A stretch of DNA of 42,236 nt, taken from Desulfobacula sp. Lineage in GTDB: Bacteria > Desulfobacterota > Desulfobacteria > Desulfobacterales > Desulfobacteraceae. Below are positions 1 to 7,290 of the stretch, piece after piece. The position numbers and the translations under genes were made by a program. The notes under the pieces are model-generated. The model was not told the DNA's origin and searched no databases. It saw nothing but the letters and a program-made list of their open reading frames with translations. Every line of letters starts with the position of its first letter. Positions within the stretch are counted from its first letter, which is position 1. The stretch spans positions 1 through 42,236 of the forward strand of contig JAKIUJ010000011.1 in assembly GCA_021647625.1 (NCBI GenBank). The letters are read 5' to 3'.

Positions 1-1182
1 GACTTAATGGAATTATTCGCCAATCTATATGGCTCTTACCCTTTTGATGACGAGAAATACGGGCATTGTATGGCACCCTTAGGTGGCGGAATGGAACATC
101 AAACAATGACAACTCAAGGCTGGTTCAACAAAGGATTAACTTCTCATGAATTAGGTCATCAATGGTGGGGAGACAATGTTACATGTGCTTCTTGGGCTGA
201 TATTTGGGTCAATGAAGGATTTGCAACCTATAGCTCTTATTTAATGCTAGAAAACCTGTACCCAAATGAGACAACTACTGACATGAACAGTAAACATGCA
301 AACATAAAAAGTTCTCCAGGTGGAAGCGTTTGGTGTTTAGATAGTTTAAATGAAGGTCGGATTTTTAGCGGACGTTTAAGTTACGATAAAGGTGCAGCAA
401 TTATTCATACCTTCCGATTTCTCGTAAATGACGACCAAATTTTCTTCAATACCTTAAAACAAATTCAAACAGATTTTACGGATAGTACCATCCATGGAAT
501 TGTTGTTCGAGATTACCTTTCCAATGCTTCAGGTGTCGATTTAACCAACGCATTTAACGAATGGTATTTTGGTGAAGGTTTCCCAACTTATTCTGCACGA
601 TGGAACATGGTCGGAAATGATTTCTTATTAGAAATTAATCAAACAACTTCTAGTTCTACCCCATTATTCACAAATGAACTAGAATTAAGACTTTCTAGAC
701 AAAGTACAAACGACACCATTATTCGTATACCAATTTCAAACAACACACAACAATATTCAATCCCGGACTTAGGCAACGTGATTCAATTGAGTCAAATTGA
801 CCCGAATAATTGGATAATCAATAACCAAGGTGCAATAACGCACGACCAGAATTTCACTGCAGTTGGACTAGATGAAATAAATAAAAATATAGAATTTTCA
901 ATCTCCCCAAACCCTTCTAGTGGTGTGTTCAAAATTGAAGCGAACCAAGAAGGTATAATTGAAGTAAGCGTATATGATTTAAACGGTAGAAACATTTCTT
1001 CATTTACTTTTTCTAAGGATAGTTCATTCGATCTTTCTCAAGAAGAAAATGGATACTATATTGTACATTTAACAAATGAGTCTGGAGCAAAGATTGTAAA
1101 AACAATAGAGATCATGAAAAAAGTTACTCTGTCACTGAAAATATTAGGGTCCTATCCAGCCTTTGTACCAGAGGAGGTTTAA
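1..1182 (+). CDS. M1-family metallopeptidase, C-terminal part with type IX secretion tail (5' truncated, 3' fused)
   Basis: The frame is open from base 1, so the gene enters from outside the window. Counted from the first Met (base 7), residues 26-32 read GGGMEHQ, the substrate-binding GxMEN-like loop. HELGH at 47-51 followed by NEGFA is the zinc site of M1 (gluzincin) aminopeptidases. The last ~85 residues, starting at the SISPNPSSGVF motif with YDLNGR and a terminal KTIEI, match a Por-secretion (type IX) sorting domain, known essentially only from Bacteroidota. The tail normally ends a few residues after KTIEI. Here the frame runs on for about 20 residues that resemble the end of prephenate dehydratase (separate entry). 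Codon and base use is more A/T-rich than downstream. I infer a secreted Bacteroidota peptidase joined artificially, or by recent recombination, to this chromosome. Confidence 0.85.
   Translation, partial: DLMELFANLYGSYPFDDEKYGHCMAPLGGGMEHQTMTTQGWFNKGLTSHELGHQWWGDNVTCASWADIWVNEGFATYSSYLMLENLYPNETTTDMNSKHANIKSSPGGSVWCLDSLNEGRIFSGRLSYDKGAAIIHTFRFLVNDDQIFFNTLKQIQTDFTDSTIHGIVVRDYLSNASGVDLTNAFNEWYFGEGFPTYSARWNMVGNDFLLEINQTTSSSTPLFTNELELRLSRQSTNDTIIRIPISNNTQQYSIPDLGNVIQLSQIDPNNWIINNQGAITHDQNFTAVGLDEINKNIEFSISPNPSSGVFKIEANQEGIIEVSVYDLNGRNISSFTFSKDSSFDLSQEENGYYIVHLTNESGAKIVKTIEIMKKVTLSLKILGSYPAFVPEEV
1123..1182 (+). pseudogene. pheA: 3' remnant of prephenate dehydratase (pheA), fused in frame to the peptidase
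   Basis: The last codons before the TAA at 1180 read VTLSLKILGSYP and about seven more residues. KILGSYP closely resembles the end of the ACT domain of bacterial prephenate dehydratases, whose typical ending is LKVLGSYP. A pheA gene directly upstream of aroE, ending 2 bp before it with an aroE ribosome site (GAGGAGG, about 1171) inside its tail, makes sense in an aromatic operon. A type IX sorting tail does not explain these residues. The junction therefore lies near 1110-1123. The call rests on only about 20 residues. Confidence 0.5.
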
Positions 1183-1184
1183 CA

Positions 1185-2024
1185 ATGATCGATTCAAATA
1201 CCTCACTTTATGCAATTTTTGGCAACCCTGTTCACCATTCTAAAAGTCCTTTGATCCATAATGCAAGTTTTAAGAAAACAGGACTGAATGCCGTATATCT
1301 TGCCTTTGAAATTTCTGATATTTCAAAGGGCCTTAATACCATGCGGAACTTAAATATTAAGGGTGCATCGATCACGCTGCCCTTTAAAGTTGATGTCATG
1401 GAAGAACTTGACACCATTGATGACAAGGCATTGCAAATTGGTGCAGTCAATACAGTCATAAACAAGAACGGGATATTACATGGATATAATACAGATTGTG
1501 CCGCAGCTATTACGCCTTTAAAGCCCATGGGTATCCAGAACAAGACGGTTTGTATCATTGGTGCGGGCGGGGCAGCCCAGGCAGTCGCCCATGGAATTTT
1601 CAAAGAAAAAGGGAATATTATTATTTTAAACCGCAGCCAAAAAAGCGGCCAGGCTCTTGCCGACAAAATAAATGGACAATTTATTTCCATGACCCCCAAA
1701 AAAAATCAGAAAATAAAAAAGGAAAAAGAAATTGGGGAACATCGCATTGATATCCTTATTAATACAACCAGTGTCGGCATGTTCCCAAAAGCAAAAGCGC
1801 AACCATTTCCATCAAAGTACCTGCATTCGGATATGGTCGTGATGGATATTGTGTATAATCCGATAAAAACCCAATTGCTTATGGAAGCACAAAAAAAAGG
1901 ATGCAAAACAATTGACGGGTTGTCCATGTTCATTTACCAGGGAGCCGCCCAGTTTGAACTCTGGACAGGAATAACCCCGGATCTTGCATTAATGCGGACA
2001 GCTGCGATAAGCGGAGACAAATAA
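1185..2024 (+). CDS. aroE: Shikimate dehydrogenase
   Basis: Converts 3-dehydroshikimate to shikimate with NADPH in the cytoplasm, the fourth step of the shikimate pathway. The 279 aa match the family length. Visible motifs are the substrate-binding SKSPLIHN (19-26), catalytic Lys68 in ITLPFK, GYNTDC with the partner Asp104, the nucleotide loop GAGGAA (127-132), the NADP-selective NRSQK near 149, and the C-terminal FIYQGAAQFELW. The ATG at 1185 has a strong GAGGAGG site 8 bases upstream. It is the first intact gene of the aroE-aroA-aroK-aroC operon. Its TAA is immediately followed by the aroA ATG, which suggests translational coupling. Confidence 0.97.
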   Translation: MIDSNTSLYAIFGNPVHHSKSPLIHNASFKKTGLNAVYLAFEISDISKGLNTMRNLNIKGASITLPFKVDVMEELDTIDDKALQIGAVNTVINKNGILHGYNTDCAAAITPLKPMGIQNKTVCIIGAGGAAQAVAHGIFKEKGNIIILNRSQKSGQALADKINGQFISMTPKKNQKIKKEKEIGEHRIDILINTTSVGMFPKAKAQPFPSKYLHSDMVVMDIVYNPIKTQLLMEAQKKGCKTIDGLSMFIYQGAAQFELWTGITPDLALMRTAAISGDK

Positions 2025-3281
2025 ATGAAACAGATAAAACCAAAAAATATCCACGATCAATCAGTGATTGTACCCGGATCAAAAAGTATTTCACATCGAC
2101 TGATGATTTGTGCCTCACTTTGCAATGGACGTTCGACCATAAGTAATCTTCTTGAAAGTGAAGATATCCTTTTAACCATCCAATGTCTTAGAAATATCGG
2201 GTCAGCCATTGTTCAGCAAGAAGATGGATCGTTTTGTGTGAAAGGGTTTGGGGGATATCCAAAACAATATGAAAAAGACATTTATCTTGGTAACTCCGGG
2301 ACATCCATGCGGCTTTTAGCAGGAATCGCAGCCCTTGGAAATACAAGCTACACATTAACCGGTGATAAAAGAATGTGTGAACGCCCAATGGGTGAATTGC
2401 TTGGTGCGTTGAACCTGCTAAATATACATGCAAGATCAAAAAACAATACAGGCAACCCCCCGGTTGATATTCGTGGAGAAAGCAGACAAGGCGGACCTGT
2501 AACCATTGATTGTTCCAAAAGCAGTCAATATTTGTCTTCTTTATTAATGATGGGCGCATTGTTGGAAAATGGATTGGATATCCGGCTGGAATCCGATCCT
2601 GTTTCATCACCTTATATACAATTGACCATGGATATCATGAAACAGTTTAATGTCACGTCCCGTCAAATTGAAACAAATCATTTTAAAGTAGACGGTGGGC
2701 AAGTGTATCACCCGAGCAGTTTTTTTGTTGAGCCGGATCTTTCCAATGCCGGATACTTTTGGGCCATCGGTGCTGTGACGGGTAAAAAAATTTTTGTGGA
2801 AAATATTAGTGAAAGCTCTTTGCAGGGGGATTTGAAACAAATTCGTATTCTTGAAAAAATGGGGTGCCGGGTATTTGTTGAAAATAACTCTATCGGGGTT
2901 TGCGGACAAAAACTTATCGGTGTGGATGTGGATATGTCGGATACGCCGGATGCTGTTCCTGCTATTGCGGTTGTGGCAAGCTTTGCTAAAGGAACCACAA
3001 AAATCACAAACATTGCCCATCTTCGGGAAAAAGAATGTGACAGGATTGATGCTGTATCATCCCAGCTTTTAAAGATGGGGATTCAGGTAGAACAGGGAAC
3101 CGATTATATTAATATAACCGGCGGCAAGCATACGGCCGCCCGCATTGAAACATTCAACGATCATCGTATTGCCATGGCATTTTCCATCCCGGGATTACTA
3201 ACCCCCGGCATTGAAATTGAAAAAGAAACCTGTGTTGAAAAGTCATTTCCAAATTATTGGGCATTATTTGATGCGCTTTAA
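2025..3281 (+). CDS. aroA: 3-phosphoshikimate 1-carboxyvinyltransferase (EPSP synthase)
   Basis: Transfers enolpyruvyl from PEP to shikimate-3-phosphate, the penultimate step to chorismate. The 418 aa show VPGSKSISHR near residue 16 (Lys20, Ser21 and Arg25 bind substrate), LGNSGTSMRLL (88-98) in the PEP site, KRMCERPM, the SSQYLSSLLM stretch, DTPDAVPAIAV with the catalytic Asp, HLREKECDR and FNDHRIAMAF. The protein is complete. The NSGTSMRLL loop reads GNSGT rather than the GNAGT common in class I enzymes; I do not infer an inhibitor phenotype from that. The ATG directly abuts the aroE stop, with GGAG about 8 bases upstream inside aroE. Confidence 0.97.
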   Translation: MKQIKPKNIHDQSVIVPGSKSISHRLMICASLCNGRSTISNLLESEDILLTIQCLRNIGSAIVQQEDGSFCVKGFGGYPKQYEKDIYLGNSGTSMRLLAGIAALGNTSYTLTGDKRMCERPMGELLGALNLLNIHARSKNNTGNPPVDIRGESRQGGPVTIDCSKSSQYLSSLLMMGALLENGLDIRLESDPVSSPYIQLTMDIMKQFNVTSRQIETNHFKVDGGQVYHPSSFFVEPDLSNAGYFWAIGAVTGKKIFVENISESSLQGDLKQIRILEKMGCRVFVENNSIGVCGQKLIGVDVDMSDTPDAVPAIAVVASFAKGTTKITNIAHLREKECDRIDAVSSQLLKMGIQVEQGTDYINITGGKHTAARIETFNDHRIAMAFSIPGLLTPGIEIEKETCVEKSFPNYWALFDAL

Positions 3282-3300
3282 TAAATTATTGGACAAACAA

Positions 3301-3825
3301 ATGAAAATTTACCTAATCGGATACAGATGCACAGGCAAAACAACCATCGGGAAAAAGCTGGCGGCCTGTCTTAATACGGATTTTCTTGATACAGACACGC
3401 TTATTCAACAAGAATCAGGGATGAGCATTTTAAAAATTGTTGAAACATACGGGTGGGAGAAATTTCGAAAAATAGAGAAAAAGACACTTAAAGATACAAT
3501 TAGTTTTGAATCTGCCGTAATTTCCACCGGCGGCGGAATTGTGCTTGATGCAGCAAACCGAAAAATAATGAGAGCCCATGGAATATGTATTTGGCTGACA
3601 GCGGATGTAAATATTATTGTTGAGCGGTTAAATAAGGATTCAAAAACAAAAGATTCAAGACCTGCCTTGAGTGATTTTAAGGTAACAAAAGAGACAGATG
3701 CCTTGATTCAAACACGGATGCCGTTATACCAGCAAACCCATCATCTGACAATTGATACCGGCGAAACCTCGCCGGATCATTGTGTCAAAAAAATTTGCAG
3801 GAGGTTGAAAAATGTCAGGATCTAA
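3301..3825 (+). CDS. aroK: Shikimate kinase
   Basis: Phosphorylates shikimate at the 3-hydroxyl with ATP. The 174 aa are normal for the family. The P-loop GYRCTGKTT is at 7-15, DTDTL at 30-34 (Mg and shikimate ligand Asp32), WEKFRKIE with Arg56, the STGGGIV Walker B-like glycine motif near 75-81, and the lid arginine in SRPAL. I chose the ATG at 3301 because the P-loop then sits at the usual distance from the N terminus. An in-frame ATG at 3271 would overlap aroA by 11 bp and lacks a ribosome site. The 3' end overlaps aroC by 14 bp. Confidence 0.95.
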   Translation: MKIYLIGYRCTGKTTIGKKLAACLNTDFLDTDTLIQQESGMSILKIVETYGWEKFRKIEKKTLKDTISFESAVISTGGGIVLDAANRKIMRAHGICIWLTADVNIIVERLNKDSKTKDSRPALSDFKVTKETDALIQTRMPLYQQTHHLTIDTGETSPDHCVKKICRRLKNVRI

Positions 3826-4861
3826 CTTTGGAAAAGCATTTCAAATAACTACCTATGGTGAATCTCACGGTAAAGCGATCGGAGTGGTTATTCAAGGGTG
3901 TCCACCCGGGATAGATATTGATGAGACTGTCTTACAGACTGCCTTGGATAAACGCAAACCAGGACAAGGTGTATCCGGTACCAAAAGAAAAGAACCCGAT
4001 CATCCGAATATTGTATCCGGCACATTTGAAGGAAAGACAACCGGCACACCATTGATGATTTTAATTGAAAATAAAGATGCCAAATCAAAATCATATGACA
4101 GCATTGCTTTTGTTTTCAGACCTGGCCATGGCGATTACACCTATGATGCAAAATACGGTATTCGTGATTACAAAGGCGGTGGAAGAGCTTCTGCCAGGGA
4201 AACCGCCGCCCGTGTTGCCGCAGGAGCAGTGGCTCAATTGATTCTTGATCAAAATAGGATAACCATTGAGAGTCATACCCTTGAAATCGGTGGTATTTGT
4301 GCTGAAAAAGGCATAAAGGAATCCATTCAAAATGATTTGGAATGCCCTGACAATGCAGCTGCCAAAAGAATGCAAGAAAAAATTCTTGCTGTGAAAGCTT
4401 TGGGTGATTCTCTTGGCGGAATTGTTGAAATAACGGCTTCCAATGTCCCGGCAGGACTGGGAGAACCCGTGTTTGATAAGCTGGATGCTGATATTGCCAA
4501 GGCACTTATGAGTATTGGTGCTGTAAAAGCTGTTGAAATCGGTGCAGGAATTGATGCACCTAAAATGACAGGATATGAGAATAATGATCAGATTTTAACC
4601 AATGGGTTTGAGACCAATCATTCAGGGGGGATTTTAGCCGGTATCTCCAATGGTGATGATATTATAGCAAGGGTGCATGTAAAACCGATCCCATCCATTT
4701 CAAAACCACAGAATACAATAGATAAACATGGGACTGCACAAACAATTTCAACTGAAGGTCGGCATGATATCTGCGCCATTCCAAGAATTAATAAGGTCTG
4801 TGAGGCCATGATGGCGATTGTTCTCACAGACCATTTATTACGTCAAAAAATGGTGCGCTAA
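3812..4861 (+). CDS. aroC: Chorismate synthase
   Basis: Converts EPSP to chorismate using reduced FMN as catalyst, the last shikimate step. The 349 aa contain GESHGKAIG (16-24), the signature GHGDYTYDAKYG, the glycine/arginine loop GGGRASARETAARVAAGAVA, the NHSGGILAGISNG motif and the C-terminal EGRHDICAIPR. The ATG at 3812 lies inside the end of aroK and has GCAGGAGG 5-6 bases upstream, consistent with coupled translation. It is the last gene of the operon and ends 28 bp from an oppositely oriented small gene. No clear terminator separates them. Confidence 0.97.
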   Translation: MSGSNFGKAFQITTYGESHGKAIGVVIQGCPPGIDIDETVLQTALDKRKPGQGVSGTKRKEPDHPNIVSGTFEGKTTGTPLMILIENKDAKSKSYDSIAFVFRPGHGDYTYDAKYGIRDYKGGGRASARETAARVAAGAVAQLILDQNRITIESHTLEIGGICAEKGIKESIQNDLECPDNAAAKRMQEKILAVKALGDSLGGIVEITASNVPAGLGEPVFDKLDADIAKALMSIGAVKAVEIGAGIDAPKMTGYENNDQILTNGFETNHSGGILAGISNGDDIIARVHVKPIPSISKPQNTIDKHGTAQTISTEGRHDICAIPRINKVCEAMMAIVLTDHLLRQKMVR

Positions 4862-4889
4862 ATCCTATGTTATCGACGATAAAACAACT

Positions 4890-5204
4890 TTATTTTTTAA
4901 TGATATCGGCTTCCAGTTTATCTGCAATTTTAAGGGCGGAGCTTAAGGCGTCATTAATCGTAAATAATTGAATTTTTAATGTTTTTAATGATGCTGGTGT
5001 GGCAGAAATTGAGTCTGAACCGGCAAGTACTTTTGCGAGTGCTTCAGATTTTTTGGCAAACTCGGTCAGTCTTTCACTGAAATTGGTAATTTCACCGGCC
5101 CATTTATCTCTTTCTTCTTTTGAAATTTCCATATTAGCATTGCCTGTGCCATTGATTAGGTGATCAATTTGATAATCTTCAGGGTTGGCTATAATTTCGT
5201 ACAT
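4890..5204 (-). CDS. Unrecognised 104-aa soluble protein
   Basis: I do not recognise a family. I chose the internal ATG at 5204 because AAGGAGA lies 7 bases upstream of it, whereas the longer reading (from 5231) has none. The protein is hydrophilic and has no signal peptide, membrane segment or cysteine. After an N-terminal stretch with YEIIANPEDYQIDHL, the rest looks alpha-helical with heptad-like Leu/Ile spacing, suggesting a small coiled-coil or helical bundle. It is convergent with aroC and has its own sigma-70-like promoter (5255-5283), so it is probably a single-gene unit. Confidence 0.7.
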   Translation of the reverse strand: MYEIIANPEDYQIDHLINGTGNANMEISKEERDKWAGEITNFSERLTEFAKKSEALAKVLAGSDSISATPASLKTLKIQLFTINDALSSALKIADKLEADIIKK

Positions 5205-5254
5205 AGAGCTCTCCTTTTTATAGACATTCATATCAATTATTATTACACTCTATA

Positions 5255-5283
5255 AGAATATTTTATTGAATAAAGTAAGTCAA
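5255..5283 (-). promoter_or_regulatory. Sigma-70-type promoter of the 104-aa gene
   Basis: On the minus strand TTGACT (5278-5283) and TATTCT (5255-5260) are separated by exactly 17 bases. The -10 box lies about 50 bases upstream of the ATG at 5204. Confidence 0.6.
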
Positions 5284-5339
5284 GGATTGGCCTTTAAAAC
5301 ATTGTAAATTCACTATTATTGTAGGGCCTTAAGCGTCGG

Positions 5340-5420
5340 AATAATCCAATTTTTCATTTTCATGCAACGGGTTATGTGCACAGAAAAATGAAAATATTTT
5401 TGAAAACAAATTGAATTATT
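5340..5420. repeat. Nested inverted repeat in the gap before the TolC-like gene
   Basis: The outer arms AATAATCCAATTT (5340-5352) and AAATTGAATTATT (5408-5420) pair at 12 of 13 positions. Inner arms TTTTTCATTTTC and GAAAAATGAAAA (about 5350-5361 and 5383-5394) pair around a loop containing GCAACGGGTTATGTGC. The two-tier palindrome occupies most of the otherwise empty 5284-5540 gap. It could be a small mobile palindrome or a folded leader. It is not followed by a T run, so it is not a classical terminator. Confidence 0.5.
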
Positions 5421-5564
5421 GTTCATTGTTGGGATGTTCTGGAATTTTCCTCAGCCCTCCTTTTTTAACTCTCAAGTTAATTTTATATTTTGTAAACTTG
5501 ACGCCGATTACAAAATGATCATATTGTTGACTGGATTTTGATTTTCAACAAACGAGGTTACCAA

Positions 5565-6866
5565 ATGAATAAAACGCTCAATCAATTGTGTTTCATCTTT
5601 TTCATCATTCTTTTTGCCCGGGTTTCTGCATATCCTCAAACAACCTACACTCTTTATGAGTTGACACAGATTGCCAGCAAGCAAAGCGAGACAATTAAAA
5701 TTGCAGAAGATGATTTATATATTGCACAACAGGATAAAGTTCGTGCATTATCTGTTTTGCTGCCAAGGGCAACATCATACGGAAGCTTAACGCAATATCA
5801 AAATAAGGACGCTTCTATACCTTATTCATTAACTAAAGGGATAAAGTTGACCCAGTCTTTTACATTGAACGGAAAAGAACTGATTGCACTGGATGTGACC
5901 AGGCGATCCATCGAAGGTAAAAAATTCTCACTTGACAGCGTCCGCGCAGAGTATCTATTGCAAGTCTCCCAAGCTTATTATAATATCTTGAGTGCGCAAA
6001 GATATCTTGAAATTGCTCAGACAGATGTGAAAAGGCTTGAAACTCATCGAAATGCAGTGAAAGAAAAATTAAGTGTCGGCAATGTTACCAAAACCGATCT
6101 ATACAGAGCCCAGGCAGAACTTTCCAAATCTCTTAGTGAGCAGGTAAGGGCTAAAAACAATGTGTTGCAGGCCAAGGCAACTCTATTGAGTCTGGTTGAC
6201 ATCAAGGACGATTATGCCGTTTCAAAAAAAGAAATCAATAACATTGACAACTATCAATGCATTTTGGAGGACATTGAGTCCTATGCAATGAAAAACCGGC
6301 CTGAAATTAAGGAAGCACAAAAAAATCTTGAAATTGCAAGAAAGACCATAAAATACAACAAAAGTAGTTATTGGCCTGAAGTGTCTTTAGAAGCAGGATA
6401 CAAGCAAACAGAAATCGAATACAATTTCGGTCAGATTCAGGTTAAAACCGAATCCGAGGATAAATATGTAACAGGAGAACTTGTTTTCACTCTTTTTGAC
6501 GGGGGGTTAAGACGGGCGGAAATCAGACAGGCAATTGCCGATGAAAGAAAAGCAAGAAATGCCCTGATACTTGAGAAAAAAAAGATCCTTCTGGATGCCA
6601 GAATATCCTATCTGGATTTTGAAACGGCAAAAAGTACTTTATTCAATTTAAAAGATGAGCTCAGATCTGCCCAGGAGAACTACAATGCAGTTCAGATGCA
6701 GTTTAAATACGGTATGGCTGACAGCATTGACATGATGGATGCAAATACATTACTGGTTACGGCCCAAAGAAGAATTTCCGATGCAGAATATATCTACTAC
6801 CTCTCTGTACTCAAGATTATTTATACTAAAGGTGATTTGACTCGGTTTCTTTTAAGCCGGATCTGA
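5565..6866 (+). CDS. TolC-family outer-membrane efflux protein
   Basis: Likely forms a trimeric outer-membrane channel for type I secretion or drug efflux. Starting at the ATG at 5565 (GAGG about 10 bases upstream) gives 433 aa with a signal peptide of about 22 residues ending VSA-YPQ. The mature part has the two-fold OEP repeat architecture of long amphipathic helices. The repeat hallmarks are visible as KLSVGNVTKTDLYRAQAEL in the first half and FKYGMADSIDMMDANTLL in the second. No membrane-fusion or RND/ABC partner is adjacent, so its substrate cannot be inferred. The gap before it is 330 bp and holds a nested palindrome. Confidence 0.9.
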   Translation: MNKTLNQLCFIFFIILFARVSAYPQTTYTLYELTQIASKQSETIKIAEDDLYIAQQDKVRALSVLLPRATSYGSLTQYQNKDASIPYSLTKGIKLTQSFTLNGKELIALDVTRRSIEGKKFSLDSVRAEYLLQVSQAYYNILSAQRYLEIAQTDVKRLETHRNAVKEKLSVGNVTKTDLYRAQAELSKSLSEQVRAKNNVLQAKATLLSLVDIKDDYAVSKKEINNIDNYQCILEDIESYAMKNRPEIKEAQKNLEIARKTIKYNKSSYWPEVSLEAGYKQTEIEYNFGQIQVKTESEDKYVTGELVFTLFDGGLRRAEIRQAIADERKARNALILEKKKILLDARISYLDFETAKSTLFNLKDELRSAQENYNAVQMQFKYGMADSIDMMDANTLLVTAQRRISDAEYIYYLSVLKIIYTKGDLTRFLLSRI

Positions 6867-6930
6867 CAGTTATAATAAGATTAATTTACCAAAAGAGTAT
6901 TCATTTTATCTCAAGACAATTTCTCAGGAC

Positions 6931-7064
6931 TAACGCATGTAACTTTTCCATATTAATGATTTCAGGTACTTACGGTGTGAAGGTAAACGAAAATGGAATT
7001 ATCGTTTTGCATAAGTACCTGCAAAACAAAAAATTAAAAATCATGTCAAGTTTACATGCGTTTA
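6931..7064. repeat. 134-bp MITE-like palindromic element, copy 1
   Basis: This stretch matches 22520-22653 over exactly 134 bp with 9 mismatches by my count and no gaps. The ends are inverted repeats, with TAACGCATGTAAC at the left and TTTACATGCGTTTA at the right. Inside is a perfect 10-bp inverted pair, CAGGTACTTA (6964-6973) and TAAGTACCTG. It encodes no protein. Length, terminal inverted repeats and near-identical copies in intergenic DNA fit a non-autonomous transposable element. Confidence 0.75.
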
Positions 7065-7143
7065 CCCGGGATAATTTTTTTCAAGAATAGATAATTAATT
7101 GATAGTGTGATATTAAGAGCCCACTTAAAATTGGTAATCAATG

Positions 7144-7180
7144 CTTGACCGAAAACTCATGTCGGGGTGAAAAGTTGCCC
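7144..7180. repeat. Short dispersed repeat (TGACCGAAA...GGGTGAAAAGTTG), copy 1
   Basis: The core TTGACCGAAA, then 9-10 variable bases, then GGGTGAAAAGTTGCCC recurs at 33529-33564 with the same spacing. The flanks differ. It lies in the repeat-rich gap upstream of purC. Confidence 0.5.
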
Positions 7181-7184
7181 TTAT

Positions 7185-7260
7185 GCAAGGCGTAAAAAAC
7201 CAAAGGTTTTGACAAAAACATGAAAGAACTCAATAATTTTACACAATTCTTTCATATAAA
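7185..7260. repeat. Diverged third copy of the ~100-bp pgi-flanking repeat
   Basis: The block GGTTTTGACAAAAACATGAAA up to TTTCATATAA resembles the reverse complement of the repeats at 22758-22857 and 24522-24620. All share GTTTTGA(C/T)A(A/C)AACATGAAA and ATTTCATATAA-like ends with an AT-rich middle. Here ATGAAAGAA (7220-7228) and TTCTTTCAT (7247-7255) form a perfect 9-bp hairpin about 35 bases upstream of the purC start. Confidence 0.45.
7209..7237 (+). promoter_or_regulatory. Possible purC promoter
   Basis: TTGACA (7209-7214) is followed after 17 bases by AATAAT (7232-7237), about 54 bases upstream of the purC ATG. The -35 is perfect but the -10 is poor. The boxes overlap a repeat-derived hairpin, so this may be coincidence. 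Confidence 0.35.
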
Positions 7261-7290
7261 AATATTTTGATGTTATAAAAGGAGATTAAT

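Noticed and set aside
2607-3020. A 137-aa open frame on the minus strand inside aroA
   Set aside because: It overlaps fully with a gene of certain identity, has no ribosome site and its translation is low-complexity without family features. Similar antisense frames within aroC, fusA-like, liv and kinase genes were dropped for the same reason.
6867-7290. CRISPR array
   Set aside because: The repeats here are single palindromic elements, not regularly spaced short direct repeats with unique spacers, and no cas genes occur in the window.
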